Shown here: positions 12,347 to 25,164 of the stretch, piece after piece | Layout: every line of letters starts with the position of its first letter | Position numbering within the stretch: the first letter of the stretch is position 1 | Assembly: GCA_026027325.1 (NCBI GenBank) | Contig: JAMSLZ010000007.1 | Location: forward strand, 1,240,001 to 1,304,000 | Source: Actinomucor elegans | Taxonomy: Eukaryota > Mucoromycota > Mucoromycetes > Mucorales > Mucoraceae | Direction of reading: 5' to 3' | DNA length: 64,000 nt | Position numbers and translations under genes: made by a program | Notes under the pieces: model-generated | Database searches by the model: none | Seen by the model: only the letters and a program-made list of their open reading frames with translations | What the model was told of the DNA's origin: nothing

Positions 12347-13096
12347 TTATAATAATAAATCTTGTCTATGCTTCAACAAGTAGCTTTGTACTTGTGTTGG
12401 GCTGATAAATAGCTCGAATTTGATCAAGTATAAAAAAGAAAGCTCTGACTGATTGATTTCCTGAAGTGTATAGAATCGACTGCATATATCTGCCATCCTC
12501 GCGTTGTTTAACCAAACAGGAGCCTCATCTTCAGCTCGTGTTTCGTCTTTATCGGTCATTCCCCAACATGTGCCATGCAAGTACTTGGTTGCCACCAATA
12601 AAGATGCAAGAAATATGCGATGAATAGTATCTAATTACATAATGAGATTTTAGTATATACATATACTACATGAGTGCAATTATCTATCACCTTGATCTCC
12701 AATGGCGTTTTTTGGTAGGGCAGCTTTGCATCTTTCTATATATATTAAAGCCACAACGGCTATATAACATGATATACGAGCTTGTGATGTAACTTTCAAT
12801 ATAAAGTAGACAAGCTCAGGTGCCGTTCTTTTTGATCCCGTTGGTAAGGGTCGAGTTCGGATAAAATCGCACAGTTTGAATGCAAAAAAGTCTACAAGTT
12901 TTACTGCTTAAAAACTAACGCAGAGATTATTTTATTTTGTTCTTTGCATACCTGTAAGTACAGAAGGTAGCGGATGATGATTAGCCTCAAGAGGATACGT
13001 TGGATGGTAAGGACGAATTGTAGCGTTGGTGATCAATATGCTATGTTTCGCTTGTTGTGAGTGAGTCTTTGTTTGTTGTATGGTTGAAGTAGACAT
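12347..13096 (-). CDS. Pho80/Pcl-like cyclin
   Basis: Three exons on the minus strand (12952-13096, 12691-12891, 12347-12630) give 209 residues. The cyclin box spans about residues 50-200: FIRTRPLPTG, YIERCKAALP, a helix ending LLVATKYLHG, then LQEINQSELSFLYLIKFELF, which matches the Pho80/Pcl signature (lysine-rich helix, then ELNxLExxFLxxLxFxLxVS). Such cyclins activate Pho85-type CDKs, which control phosphate response, polarity and cell-cycle entry. An insert of about 25 residues rich in Asp and Glu separates LHG and the LNNARMADICS helix; this loop is short in Pho80 but longer in Pcl1/2-like proteins. It ends right after the box with no C-terminal extension. Which Pcl subgroup it belongs to cannot be decided from sequence alone. 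Confidence 0.85.
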
Positions 13097-14364
13097 TGGA
13101 ATAAAAATAAGGCCATAATTAATTTAAACGAGAAAGAAAAGAAAAGAAAAGAGAGAAAACAATCAAAGGCTCTCTTAAATATACTACTATAATCAGGCAC
13201 AACAATAATTTTCAATTATAATTACAAATTATTAGATACATGGCTCACATGGGTGCGTAGAAGATACGATGGGAAATGACCGTGACGCGCTTATTACTAT
13301 ATCAAATTGAGTTTCTTACTTGATGTGGTTTACATAATCATAGTTGACATGATCCGAAAAGCTTTGTGGATTCATGCAAATGGCTCTCGATTAAGTGAGG
13401 TTCAGAGCCTTGACAGACAAATGTATTATTGACACTCACTCAAATCGCAGAGATAGTTTTTCTTTCTTTTTCTAGTTTTTGAACAATACAAAGTTACTCA
13501 TTCTCAAATTATGCATTAATAAGGTTTGTACATTATTTGATGGTGCATATATTGGTCTAAACGACTATCTTCTTCTAATTCCGTAAAACCATAAAGTTCC
13601 CTTTAATACTACAAAGTCACTGTGTCTAATTCACTTATAATCCGATAGCTTTTCTAATTTTTATATTAAATAAAATATAAAATAATAGGGCTGCAAATTA
13701 TTTAAAATATTTAGGTTATTGTATTGATGAACAGTGCTTCTAAAACGTCATCTATATTCTCAAACAATTGCTCTAGTGTCTTTTGGTCGGAATTTTAAGA
13801 AGGTTACTCAATGGCTCAGCTCCATTTCCTTTATCTGTAGATCATTCAACCGATCAGTCTAATGTTGCTTCTGATTCACATGACATGTTTAGAACAAAAT
13901 GTTGGGTCTATACTAGACCATCTATTTTACTGAAACATAATGATTGCATAGATTGTATCTCTATTAAGTGTCAGTAATTACATGCAAAAAGTTGAACGAG
14001 TGAATTTATAGATCCTTTGGCTGATCTCGCTCCAATGTCGTAATGGATTCGCGATCCATGTTCAAAATTTGCCACACAAGAGAATACCCTTCAATTGATT
14101 CAATTTGTTGCATTTGTTAATCCATAACTTTCACAACAAATTGCTAATCTTTTCTTTTATCGAATATATTCGCATGTCATACTCGGCAAACACTAAATAA
14201 ATAACCAATGAAAGCTAGATCCTTATGAAATTTAACGAGAGAAAAAAAAAGGTTATTAAAGATGAAGAGATGATAAAAGTTTATTATTTACAAAGATAAG
14301 CGGAGGAATGAGGATATTATTATTATTTCTGACAAAATTTATTTTTCAAAATGATTATTTGATT
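13097..14364. other. Intergenic region between eL8 and the cyclin
   Basis: The cyclin promoter lies at the left (purine-rich tract about 13120-13160 on the + strand). A 64-codon frame near 13783-13977 has somewhat protein-like composition but starts with TTG, has no homology I recognise and lacks splice partners. I treat it as non-coding or a relic. Confidence 0.5.
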
Positions 14365-15475
14365 TTACTGACGAGCAGCAATTTCCTTAGCAGCGATGGC
14401 AGCACGCTTAGCCATCTTTGCATTGGACTTGGGACCCATGATACCACCACCCCAATGACGACGGACATCTTCCCACTTCTCGGTGAAGTTGGTGTTGACA
14501 GCAGAGACAATGGTAGCCAACTCAGCCTTATCAGCTTCAGAGACTTCGGTCAAAGCGAGAGCAGTAGCAGTCTTCTTGTGAACGAGCGTACCGAGACGAG
14601 CCTTACCCTTGACAATACAGTAAGGGACACCCATCTTACGGCAAAGAGCAGGGAGCCAGAGAACCAATTCAATGGGATCAACATCATCAGCAATGAGGAC
14701 CAATTGAGCCTTCTTGGCTTCAATCAAGGCAGTGATGTGGTTGATACCGTACTTGATAACAACAGGCTTATCAGTCTTGGCAACTTCCTTCTTCTCGGCC
14801 TTAGCGGCAGCAGCGGCACGAAGACGATCACGCTTCTCGGCCTTGCTCTCAGGTCTGTACTTGTGCATCAACTTGAAGACTTGAGTGGCAGTGTTCTTAT
14901 CCAAAACATGGGTGAATTGGTTAAGAGCAGGAGGGACCTTAAGACGTTGGTAGATGATCTTCTTTTGACGTTGAAGCTTGACATATTGAGGCCACTTGAC
15001 GAAACGGGAGACATCACGCTTGGGTTGAATGTCTTGGCCAACACCAAAGTTCTTGGGAGTCTTTTCGAGCAAAGGGTTGGTAGCAGTCTTAGATTGCTTT
15101 CCCTTAACAGGATAAGGAGAAGGTGCGACCTTCTTGCCAGCAGACTTTTTAGTGGTAGGAGGCTGTCATGGAGTGATAAGGGTTCGATCAGATTCAAATT
15201 TTTATAAAATTCACAACTCTGATAAAACTACACTCTAACAAGTTGGATTTTTCCGAAGAAAAAGAGACACAACTCAGCCAGATTACATTGTTCATCCTTT
15301 TCACCAAGAGGTGTAAGTATACATCAAGCCAGTATTGACAAAATATTTGCGATTTTGTTTTCTAGGGAAACGAAATCTACCAGCTATCATTTGTAAACCT
15401 ACACATCCTCTTGGGACCAAGGACAAAACAAGTGAAGCTTTAATCATATAACAATCAAGTATTTAGACTTACCAT
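14365..15475 (-). CDS. RPL8: 60S ribosomal protein eL8 (yeast L8, human L7a)
   Basis: The main exon (14365-15162) joins a first exon of only three bases, the ATG at 15473-15475, across a 310-nt intron (donor gtaagt, acceptor cag), giving 266 residues, the length of human L7a. Motifs are unmistakable: [44 protein letters not shown], then the L7Ae RNA-binding fold with [49 protein letters not shown] and the C-terminal HWGGGIMG. It is a structural component of the large subunit. Codon use is strongly biased to C-ending preferred codons, as in PABP, consistent with high expression. An intron right after the start codon is common in fungal ribosomal protein genes. Without this splice there is no in-frame ATG before residue 2. 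Confidence 0.93.
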
Positions 15476-16072
15476 TTAGACGGATGGATGGATGGATGTA
15501 TAAAGAAAGAACAGATGAAAATCTTTGTAAATTTCAATTTATATGGCCCCGAAAAGAAATTTTTGTTGTAGACTCCGCCCGATTACATTTTTTTTTTTTC
15601 GTGTTAGCTGATTGGTCTAGAGCATCTATTATTATGTACGACTTTGATAAGACAAGGTATCTGGGCGATAGGTAGGATCATTTCATTAGAAACGCCTTTT
15701 TTATTTTTGGAATCGGATCAATGTACTATATTTTTGATTTTAGGGTGCATTCACTTTCGATACTTTGAACCTTATCTGTACGTTATTTGGTAGACAAATC
15801 AGAATCTGTTTGACGCGTCGCCTATCATAAAAACATCTATGAAAGCGTCTCCGATTCTCGGGTGTGGAGAATAATCCTCTTTTTTTTTTGGCAGGTATAT
15901 CTACTATCTTATGTACAACGATCGGGTTGAAAAGACTATCCATAACAGGTAGATTATAATTCAAGCTGGAAAACCAAGGCAGTTGACGGGCAAATATAGA
16001 GTGAAACGAAAAACAATAGGAACCTGAGCTTTAATGAAACATCTCATAAGAAAAAAGCACCCGATATATTTT

Positions 16073-16123
16073 GCAGGTGGCTTTTTTGCACCTGCTGTCA
16101 GCACGCATTCCATTCACGGAATG
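16073..16123. repeat. Two adjacent short inverted repeats upstream of the AAT TATA box
   Basis: GCAGGTG (16073-16079) and CACCTGC (16089-16095) form a 7-bp perfect stem around a 9-nt T-rich loop. Immediately after, CATTCC (16106-16111) and GGAATG (16118-16123) form a 6-bp stem around 6 nt. Both lie upstream of the likely TATA box, so a DNA-level role (for example paired CACCTG E-box half-sites) is more likely than an RNA hairpin. Confidence 0.5.
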
Positions 16124-16167
16124 AAACGTAACTGGATTATAAAGATTCGTGTAACTTGTTTGACTTG

Positions 16168-16175
16168 TATAAATA
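16168..16175 (+). promoter_or_regulatory. Probable TATA box of the AAT gene
   Basis: TATAAATA, 63 bp upstream of the ATG at 16239, followed by a CT-rich leader. Position and sequence fit a fungal core promoter. Confidence 0.55.
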
Positions 16176-16238
16176 CCTTTAGGATCACTTCTGTTCCTCT
16201 TCTTCTTCTTCTTTGCTTTTAAACCTCTTTAAATAAAA

Positions 16239-17809
<1,571 letters not shown>

Positions 17810-19386
17810 AAAAATCCATGTAAAATATAGATACACCCAATACCTCACTCTTTTTTTATGTCTACATGTCAATTACTCAAATTGGCTCTCTTTTTTTTGC
17901 CATAATAAAAAAAAATCAATCATCTTTGCGCTTACAATAAAAGAGTCAAAAGTTTAATAATAGAGTTTTTGTGTAACGCGGATTTTGTGAAACAGCAGAT
18001 AACGGGAAGACACAGGGTATTTCATATGATTCTAACCGTAATCCATGTGACGATTTCGGGTTATTTTACTACTTGGTACTCGGCCACTGCACACATATTA
18101 TCTACCTTTATTTTTCCGTCTTATGGGCCTCAGTGTATTCCCACGAAATCATTCATGCCAAAGCATTCAGAGCTTCTGAAAGGGATTACTTTGCCCCGTA
18201 GATCTTTTTTTTTAAATAAATGAGTGACACTAACACTGTGATCTACTGCTACAACCTTTAAAGAGAACATCAATATATAATGTAACATCTTGGTTAAAAA
18301 AAAAGGGCAGTAATTAGCTTAAAATAAAACCTGTTCTGGAAATCAAGTTTTTCTTGTGAACTTCTGAGTAGAAAGTAAATCAAAGTCTAGAAACATTTAC
18401 CAATAAAAACTAGCCGTGTATACATCATTCAATACTTTGCTAGGTAATATCATGCGTTTTTTGCGCCATACGATGCGTAATTTAATTCTATACAAAACTT
18501 GACAATATGCTGCAGCTTCAATCCTTTGGTTATGTCCTGATCTCCGAAAACCAATCAAAAGGTCAAGCAGCAACAATCTACTCTATTTGATCTGAGAAGC
18601 AAAACTAATGTTTTTTCAACTGATTTTTGATAAAGGGCTCTCTTTTTTTGCATGTACTCTCCAATGCGTTTGGCAGGCGCATTGGCGATTTATTTTCGAT
18701 GATATTCCTTTTCGTCTCTCAAAAGTACTTAAATCAATAGTACGGCTTCTTCTTCAGTTTGACTCGGCCCACGGCCATCAGTAGGTACTCTCCTTATGCA
18801 ACTACCAATTCTTTCCATTTATTTCACTCGTCAGCTTAATTTTAATCTTATTATACCAGTCTTTTCTTCCTCTTGCACCTGACGTTTAGAGGACCTTAAA
18901 TAAAAATGGAGCTCGCTCTCCTACAAAAAAGGCTTCTCTTTTTGTTATGCAATAATAACGCGAGTATTTTATAGTAATACACTACAAGCATTTTTTTTTT
19001 TTTTTTTTTTTTTTTGCATATTTCTAACCATCTTTTACCTTACTACCAATAAACCATGCAGTGAAAATGTTGTTTTCGTAGCTTAATTTTTAGAAATTCT
19101 GTCCTCCAACCTCTCTGCATTTTCCGATTGATTTCAGGGTAAATGTCGCGTCTATTTACGAAACCATCTTCAAAATGAACTGCTGCTTCTGCATAGACCC
19201 TTTATTTTAATGGAACCAACCATTTACTAGTATACAATGCGATTAAATAAAAAAATAAAAAAAAGGGTAATATGATATATTTTATAGAAGTATTCGTACT
19301 ATTAAAAACAACTAAACAAGCAAAAAAGCAAAGGTTAAAGACAAAAGGGAAAAAAAAACGTGTTTCATTATTATGTAAACAAAGGC
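17810..19386. other. Intergenic region with a promoter-like segment and long T tract
   Basis: Holds a perfect 8-bp inverted repeat (18661-18685), a CT-rich promoter-like stretch (about 18745-18905) ending in an ATG context like that of the AAT gene, and a 25-nt T run (18991-19015). The only frame after that ATG (18906) is 22 codons. No standard gene supported. Confidence 0.5.
18661..18685. repeat. Perfect 8-bp inverted repeat
   Basis: CCAATGCG (18661-18668) and CGCATTGG (18678-18685) are exact reverse complements around a 9-nt spacer. Each outer end contains CCAAT/ATTGG, the CCAAT-box core. This could be a paired CCAAT-factor site or a hairpin. Confidence 0.5.
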
Positions 19387-19977
19387 TTACCAACAAGACG
19401 TATATATCTGACTGAGTGTCAAGTAAATGTCTTGTTGGTACACGTAAAAGAGTCTATACAGCCCTTCTATCTCTACCATTGGGTACTTGATTGATTTAAA
19501 TTCCTTTTGCAAAAAAAGGAATTCGGCTTCTCCCAATGGCTTTTGACCTTGCAACAGAGAAACGCGTTTCATGAAGCGGCTAGCAGCTGCTCTTTGCTGC
19601 AAGACTTGATTGGCATAGCTAAGCAAAATTCTTGCCCGATCTAATTCAACAAACACTTGCTTATCATCAAGCTTTTTTTGGTAATTAAGATTATTATACT
19701 GGACACAGTAATCATCCAATCGTTCTTGCAATGCCTTGATGCTGTCAACAGTGCTATCCAAAGACCAGAGCGCTTTAGTCATTATAAAACTGCATATGTC
19801 AATGTTGAATTGATGTATGGCTTCACAATGTGTGCGTTGAACTAAGGCCCCACTACTGATCCAACAGTTTTTGAAATGGCTTGTCAAATCAGGGAAGAAT
19901 ATGAAGAGTCCAGCGATAAAGGAGTATTTGATTAAGATAAAAATGAGCATGTAAGGTTCAATAGAGAATTGTAACAT
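19387..19977 (-). CDS. Hypothetical protein with an N-terminal membrane anchor
   Basis: An uninterrupted 196-codon frame. Residues about 8-30 (PYMLIFILIKYSFIAGLFIFFP) form one hydrophobic segment; the rest is soluble and helix-prone with heptad-like stretches (ALQERLDDYCVQY, LLSYANQVLQQRAAASRFMKR). I do not recognise a family. The stop overlaps a good donor-like sequence (TTG|GTAAGC), so a further 3' exon is possible. The upstream flank is purine/AT-rich without a clear TATA. Composition is protein-like (balanced charged residues, Trp, Cys), which favours a real gene over chance. Confidence 0.55.
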   Translation of the reverse strand: MLQFSIEPYMLIFILIKYSFIAGLFIFFPDLTSHFKNCWISSGALVQRTHCEAIHQFNIDICSFIMTKALWSLDSTVDSIKALQERLDDYCVQYNNLNYQKKLDDKQVFVELDRARILLSYANQVLQQRAAASRFMKRVSLLQGQKPLGEAEFLFLQKEFKSIKYPMVEIEGLYRLFYVYQQDIYLTLSQIYTSCW

Positions 19978-22900
19978 GTTGTGTAATAGTAATAAATGAA
20001 AGTATAGAGAGAAAAGAAAGAAGGAGGTTTTTTAATACTGATTGTTCACGATTGACGGAATTCATGCTAAAAAGGACGGTAGACAATAAAGCTAGAGCAT
20101 GTTTTAGATATATGTCCACTGTAATGTATTTGATAATCAGAGAGTTTATGTTTCACGCATTCATGCATGTTATTATTATTATTATTATTCAATATTATTT
20201 AATATATATGTAGTAGAAAAAGAAAGAATCTTTTGATTGAACATGTTGCAATTTGATATAAAAAACTGGCTACTATTGTAATAGAACCCACCTAATTGCA
20301 TCTTGGTATATGAACGTGTATTATATATATCAATACTGTGTAACTGAGAAATATTTCTAGCATGAAACGTTCATCAACAGAACCTATGCAGAACTTTCTA
20401 GTCGTTTAAATAAGATTCAATTGAAGTATAATCTTGGCGTTATGTAATAATAATCAACAGACACAATTTGTCATAGCAGTCATCACTCAGGTTGGCATTG
20501 TTTGATGACTCATTTACGATAAACTTTTGAAAGCTTTCATTTCCGAGTCTACTGCTGCTTTCTCATTAACTAAAGTAATATATATAAGTAGAGTAATGCT
20601 TTACTATGTGTGTTCATGAAGGAGATGCTAACAATTTCTACTATTCTTATATGACCGTTGTGGAACAAAAAAAAGTCTCACTTCATCTATCAAAAAGATC
20701 ACACTTCCCACTTTGTAATGACGAAAAAGGTAGCATCTTTGACAAATAAAGATGATAACAGACTTTATACTATCTAAAACAAAATATTTCATAAAGGTAG
20801 TTCTTTAATAGCGATCATTGATTTGTAGTACTACATCTCTAGCAATGTTGCTTAAGAATATTCCAGTAGGCCTTTGTAACCTACAGAGCATATGTTTTAG
20901 CAAGCCTTTGAACGTGACGCTCCGTATCATCCCTTTAAAGGACTAATTAGGCATATAAATATCTAGTAGTATAGTTCTTATTGTCTGTGGAAATGATAGC
21001 TGGTCATACGCATCTTCAATTTGCATATTTACCAAAGAAATGTATTTTCATTACTATGAGTAAATCAAAAGACTTTTCTCTCTTATACTTTATGATTAAC
21101 TGTGATGTCTTAAAAGATATAGTAGCTCAATCTGACCTTGGTAGGTCACCATTTAGATGCAACAATTGATAGTGATTAACTAAATCCATAGTTGAACAGG
21201 TAGTTTAAGATGAAATCCATATATTTATAGTATATACTAACCTTTGTCTATTGCATATTATAGTATAGCTACTTACTATAACTTAAAAAAAACCTCTTAT
21301 ATTAATGCATTACTATGTGTCATACACGAAATCTTAGCTTGTTAGTTAAGCCAACCAACTCTATTACTGGATGTTGATCGCTATATTAATATGACGCGAT
21401 GATGGTAGGTTATAGGAAGAGCAGTATAGTAGTGTTACTCATAGGCGTGAATTAAAGGCACGCTTGATTACACCAAATGAACTGATGGATATAAAAAGGG
21501 GACTATAATCACGTTTACCACAACATTTTTCATTCTTATAATAAAGAGCTTTAACAAGTCTAATTGTTTGTTAGTTTGATATCTAATAGTATCCATTGAA
21601 ATATCTCTTAGTTTACAGTAATTTATTAGCGATTATAGTAAATCAATCGTATATAATGCAGTCTATCGAGTATTCCATTAGATGTAGCAGTATACTCTGA
21701 ACAAGGAATACTTATCAGTTGCAACATTAAACCGAGATCATTAATTAAGGGGTCAATTGGTCATTAGCTCTTCTAGATTATATGAAACGATTGTAGTAAT
21801 AATTTAGTCAAATAATAATGCTATTGGATGGAGTATGAACGCGTTTCAAGTATGGATTGTTCATCACACATAACATTAAACAACTCTCTCGAGAAATTTC
21901 GGGAGGTTAAAAATGATCAGATTCTGAAGAGCAAAGAAGAATGAAGAAATACGTATTTCGTCTTTCACCTGCCAATAGAAACTAAGGAAATATTGTGATG
22001 GTGGTGATCTACCTTTGAATCATTTTTTTAATGATATTAAAGACATTTTAAATGCCTGGCCGATGATATAACTTTGTTTTTCAACAGTTCATTGCGTTTA
22101 TTCGTATTCGATAAGCTTTGCAACGTAGCTCTTAAAAAAAATTGGGCATTGAAGGTATCCAAGAGAGTCAAAAAATAATTAAATCATTTTTTTGCAATTA
22201 TTGTCTAGTTGTTGGTATGCAGCTAATAGAAATCGAGGAAGTTTTTTTATAACTGGTGTTAGCGAGCATGCATTAAAACACTGCACAATTGAAATTTCCT
22301 AGAATTTTTTTTTTTTTTTTTACTTGTAGTAATAATTACGCTAGAGTATCTATCAATATAAAGACATTTTACACTGTTTATTGATCGGAAATCAAAGCTA
22401 TATTTTGTCGGTTGGCTGTTTGCTTCAATTATAAAATTCCAGTTGAATCGAGGGCTCCACATTTTAATTCCAGTTAGCCAATAAAAGTGGAAATGCCTTC
22501 TGGAGCAAACTCATCCGAAGGAATGGATGAATACAGTATAATACTGACCAGTTATAACGTTTCTTGCTGAGGAAATACCGATGGGAAGTAATATGATACA
22601 GTTATGTATGACGGATTCAATGTATAATGTTCAAGAAATAAATACTTTGGATGGCTCTAACAGGCTCAAAACCTATACAGTTCGGATAGGTTCGGGAAAC
22701 TGAAACTGCTCACACTACTATTTTCCAACGGTTTGGGGGTCACAAAAAAATATTTTAGCATTTTTCTTTTTACCTGGTTTATTACGCTCTTTTTTCCCTT
22801 CAGTACAGACTCTTTTTTTTTAATCGCGTAATGTTGCGTATTACAGGGTTAATCAATATAACAGCAAAGTCTTCAAGTGTCAGCTATGGTAAAACCAAAA

Positions 22901-22981
22901 CACAAAGATAAGAAACCAAAAGGCGGATATTGAAAATGCCCTGCTTTAGTCGCAGGAACTCGTAGTGTTGGCGCTAGAAAC
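19978..22981. other. 3-kb gene-poor interval
   Basis: AT-rich throughout with an (ATT)n run near 20169-20190, many ATATAT stretches and short T runs. Frames found (for example 20981-21169) have no recognisable domain and no splice context. CT-rich sequence near 22780-22830 may be part of the promoter of the next gene. I see no RNA gene. Confidence 0.5.
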
Positions 22982-24425
22982 ATGTATAAAGGCAACACTT
23001 TATGGCGCGTTTTCAGTACGGCAGCAATGACAACAGATAAGCCCAGTTCAGTCCGATCGAGAAGAGCCTTGTTTTACGGTAAAGCACCAACAAAAAAAAA
23101 AAAAAAAAAAAAAAGGATTTGTACGAGTTTATCATTAATGCATAATTTGCAGTTCCTGGTAGTGATGAAAGAAAAATCCACAAGTCAATCAGTGTTGCCG
23201 CAGATTGCGTTGTATATGACCTCGAGGATAGTGTATCATCAAGCAAAAAAGGTACTGCCAGACATATGGTAATCGATGCGCTAGAGGTAAGAAAGAAGCG
23301 CCGAGATTGATATTAGACGATATATTTAAACAGAAGGATTTAGGCATCCGAACACGGAAAAGCAGAAAAGGCTGTAAGAATCAATGCCGTGGGCTCAGGA
23401 CATGAACTGGATGATCTTAATGTTATTGTAAAGTATTTGAACTTGATAAGAGACATCTTTACTAATGTTATTATAGCTCCATTCAAAAAGATTACAAGCT
23501 ATTGTGATTCCAAAAGTACAAAGCGCAAAAGATATCCAGTTTGTCAGTAGAATGATTGATTCTGTAGCAATGGAATCTCAGTAAGTAATCGATATATATC
23601 TATCTATCAGGTGCATAACTAAAAAAAAGTGCAATGCATGTAGACGTGAGCGAATCAGATTAATTGCCTCCATCGAAAGTGCTCTTGGAATGATGAATAT
23701 TAAAGAAATTGCTACTGCTGACTCGCGATTAGATGCATTGATTGTACGCGTAAAAATAATATATGACGTGTCTTCCACGACTAATGATATTGTTTTAGTT
23801 TGCTGCCGAAGATTACTGCGCTGATTTGAGTCTTGTTCGCACAAAGTCAAGAAAAGAAATGCTATTCGCTCGACAGTTGATTGTTAATGCTGCTGGAGCT
23901 TATGGGTTACAAGCTATCGATTTGGTATAAATTACATGAAACCATTGCTCAATTGATACATTACTCATCGAGCCCTATTAGGTTTGCGTGGATTACCAAA
24001 ACATGGATATATTGAAGGAGGAATGTCAAGAAGGAAGAGAGTTTGGGTTTGCTGGTAAACAAGCTATTCATCCTGATCAAATCGATATTATCCAGAAAGC
24101 ATTCTTGCCTGATCCTCAAGGTTTGTTGTAAAGCTCAGTATGTTGATTTTTTTTCTGATTTCCTTAAAAGATCTTGAAAGAGCCGTTCGTATCATAGCAG
24201 GATTCCAAAATTATTCACAAAAAGGAATAGGTGCTTTCAGTTTGGATGGCAAAATGTAAATAATATAGAGTCTACAATCCACCACTTTGTTACTGATAAA
24301 ATCAATTGGATAGGATTGACATGCCAGTAGTTAAATGGGCTGAAAAGGTAGTTTCTAGAGCCAAAGCTGGTAACATGCTGATACCCGAGATGGAAGTCAA
24401 GAAGGAATCTAGTGAAAAAAAATAG
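22982..24425 (+). CDS. CLYBL: CLYBL-type citramalyl-CoA lyase (citrate lyase beta-like), mitochondrial
   Basis: Nine exons: 22982-23078, 23153-23286, 23344-23427, 23477-23580, 23644-23743, 23799-23924, 23982-24120, 24171-24255, 24314-24425; 326 residues. The HpcH/HpaI-CitE TIM-barrel fold is clear: VPGSDERKI, VYDLEDSV (Mg-binding region), IVIPKVQSAKDIQF, LIASIESALGMMNI, FAAEDYCADL, YGLQAIDL, FGFAGKQAIHPDQI and the C-terminal lid MIDMPVVKWAEKVV, whose Asp corresponds to human CLYBL Asp320. Human CLYBL cleaves citramalyl-CoA to acetyl-CoA and pyruvate, the last step of itaconate breakdown. The N-terminus (LWRVFSTAAM) suits mitochondrial import. Intron 1 carries a 23-nt A run. The next gene, same strand, encodes an AUH-like hydratase, the enzyme before it in that pathway. 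Confidence 0.9.
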
Positions 24426-25164
24426 CGTTATGAAATAAAGCTATATCGATCTTTCTTTTTCTATATCATGGCATTATAAAAACGTAGTATCCTTTTTTTT
24501 TTTGTATGTGCTCCAAGATGATATATGTCCAAAATGTAGAAATCGTTAACGAGCTCTCAGCTTATAGCTATATAATCATTTGAACCAGCATAATGTCTTT
24601 TTTTTAAGTGAAGCAAAGTAATTTAGACCATACTGTGGTATTAACGTGGCACGATTAGATGATCCGATTTCTCGATTTTAACAACCTTATAGATCTAGAA
24701 TCCAATTCTGAGTTCTATCAAAGCTTTGGATATCATTTGTATTGATATCTACTTAATTCAGACTAGTTGCGGATATACCTAAAGTAACTTTGGGGATTTC
24801 AAAAATGATAAAATATCTAATAGAATTGTGATGATGTTACTAGGTTTAACACCAGATATCCAATGAAATAGACCCAGCCGATGATCAAATCAAGGTATAT
24901 ATCTCTCTTCTTTATATCCTTGAACCCAGAAATTTCAATCTTTTCATTATGAATATGTATCTTGAAACAGCGTAAAGAGAATACTGATTTTTTGAGCCTA
25001 TTAAAATGATCATTACATTCAAAGTGGTTCATCAGACTCGATAGACAGGACTGCTAGTTGAGACTCCATTGAAACCAGTCTTTTTTTCTCACGATACAAT
25101 ATCAAAAGTCTATCGTTTGGTATCTCTTTTTCTCACGCGCTCTTTTGCTTTTTTACTATTCATT
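24426..25164. other. Intergenic region between CLYBL and AUH genes
   Basis: 739 bp, AT-rich. The minus-strand frame at 24817-25032 has no recognisable features. CT-rich sequence with two TTTCTCACG copies (25085-25093 and 25128-25136) precedes the AUH start codon and probably belongs to its promoter. Confidence 0.55.

Larger units (their letters stand above)
15476..16238. other. Divergent promoter region between eL8 and aspartate aminotransferase
   Basis: 763 bp shared by two apparently highly expressed genes. It contains an ACGCGT (15813-15818), two small inverted repeats (16073-16123), a TATAAATA at 16168-16175 and a CT-rich leader before the AAT start. No gene inside. Confidence 0.65.

Noticed and set aside
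13783..13977. 64-codon frame with protein-like start
   Set aside because: No ATG start, no homology, and AT-rich flanks with no promoter or splice signals.
15163..15472. A snoRNA in the long eL8 intron
   Set aside because: No convincing paired C (RTGATGA) and D (CTGA) boxes with a terminal stem could be made out on either strand.
25069..25164. N-terminal extension of the AUH-like protein
   Set aside because: The extension is Phe/Leu/Ser-rich and derives from CT-rich leader DNA. The ATG at 25165 gives a standard mitochondrial targeting peptide.
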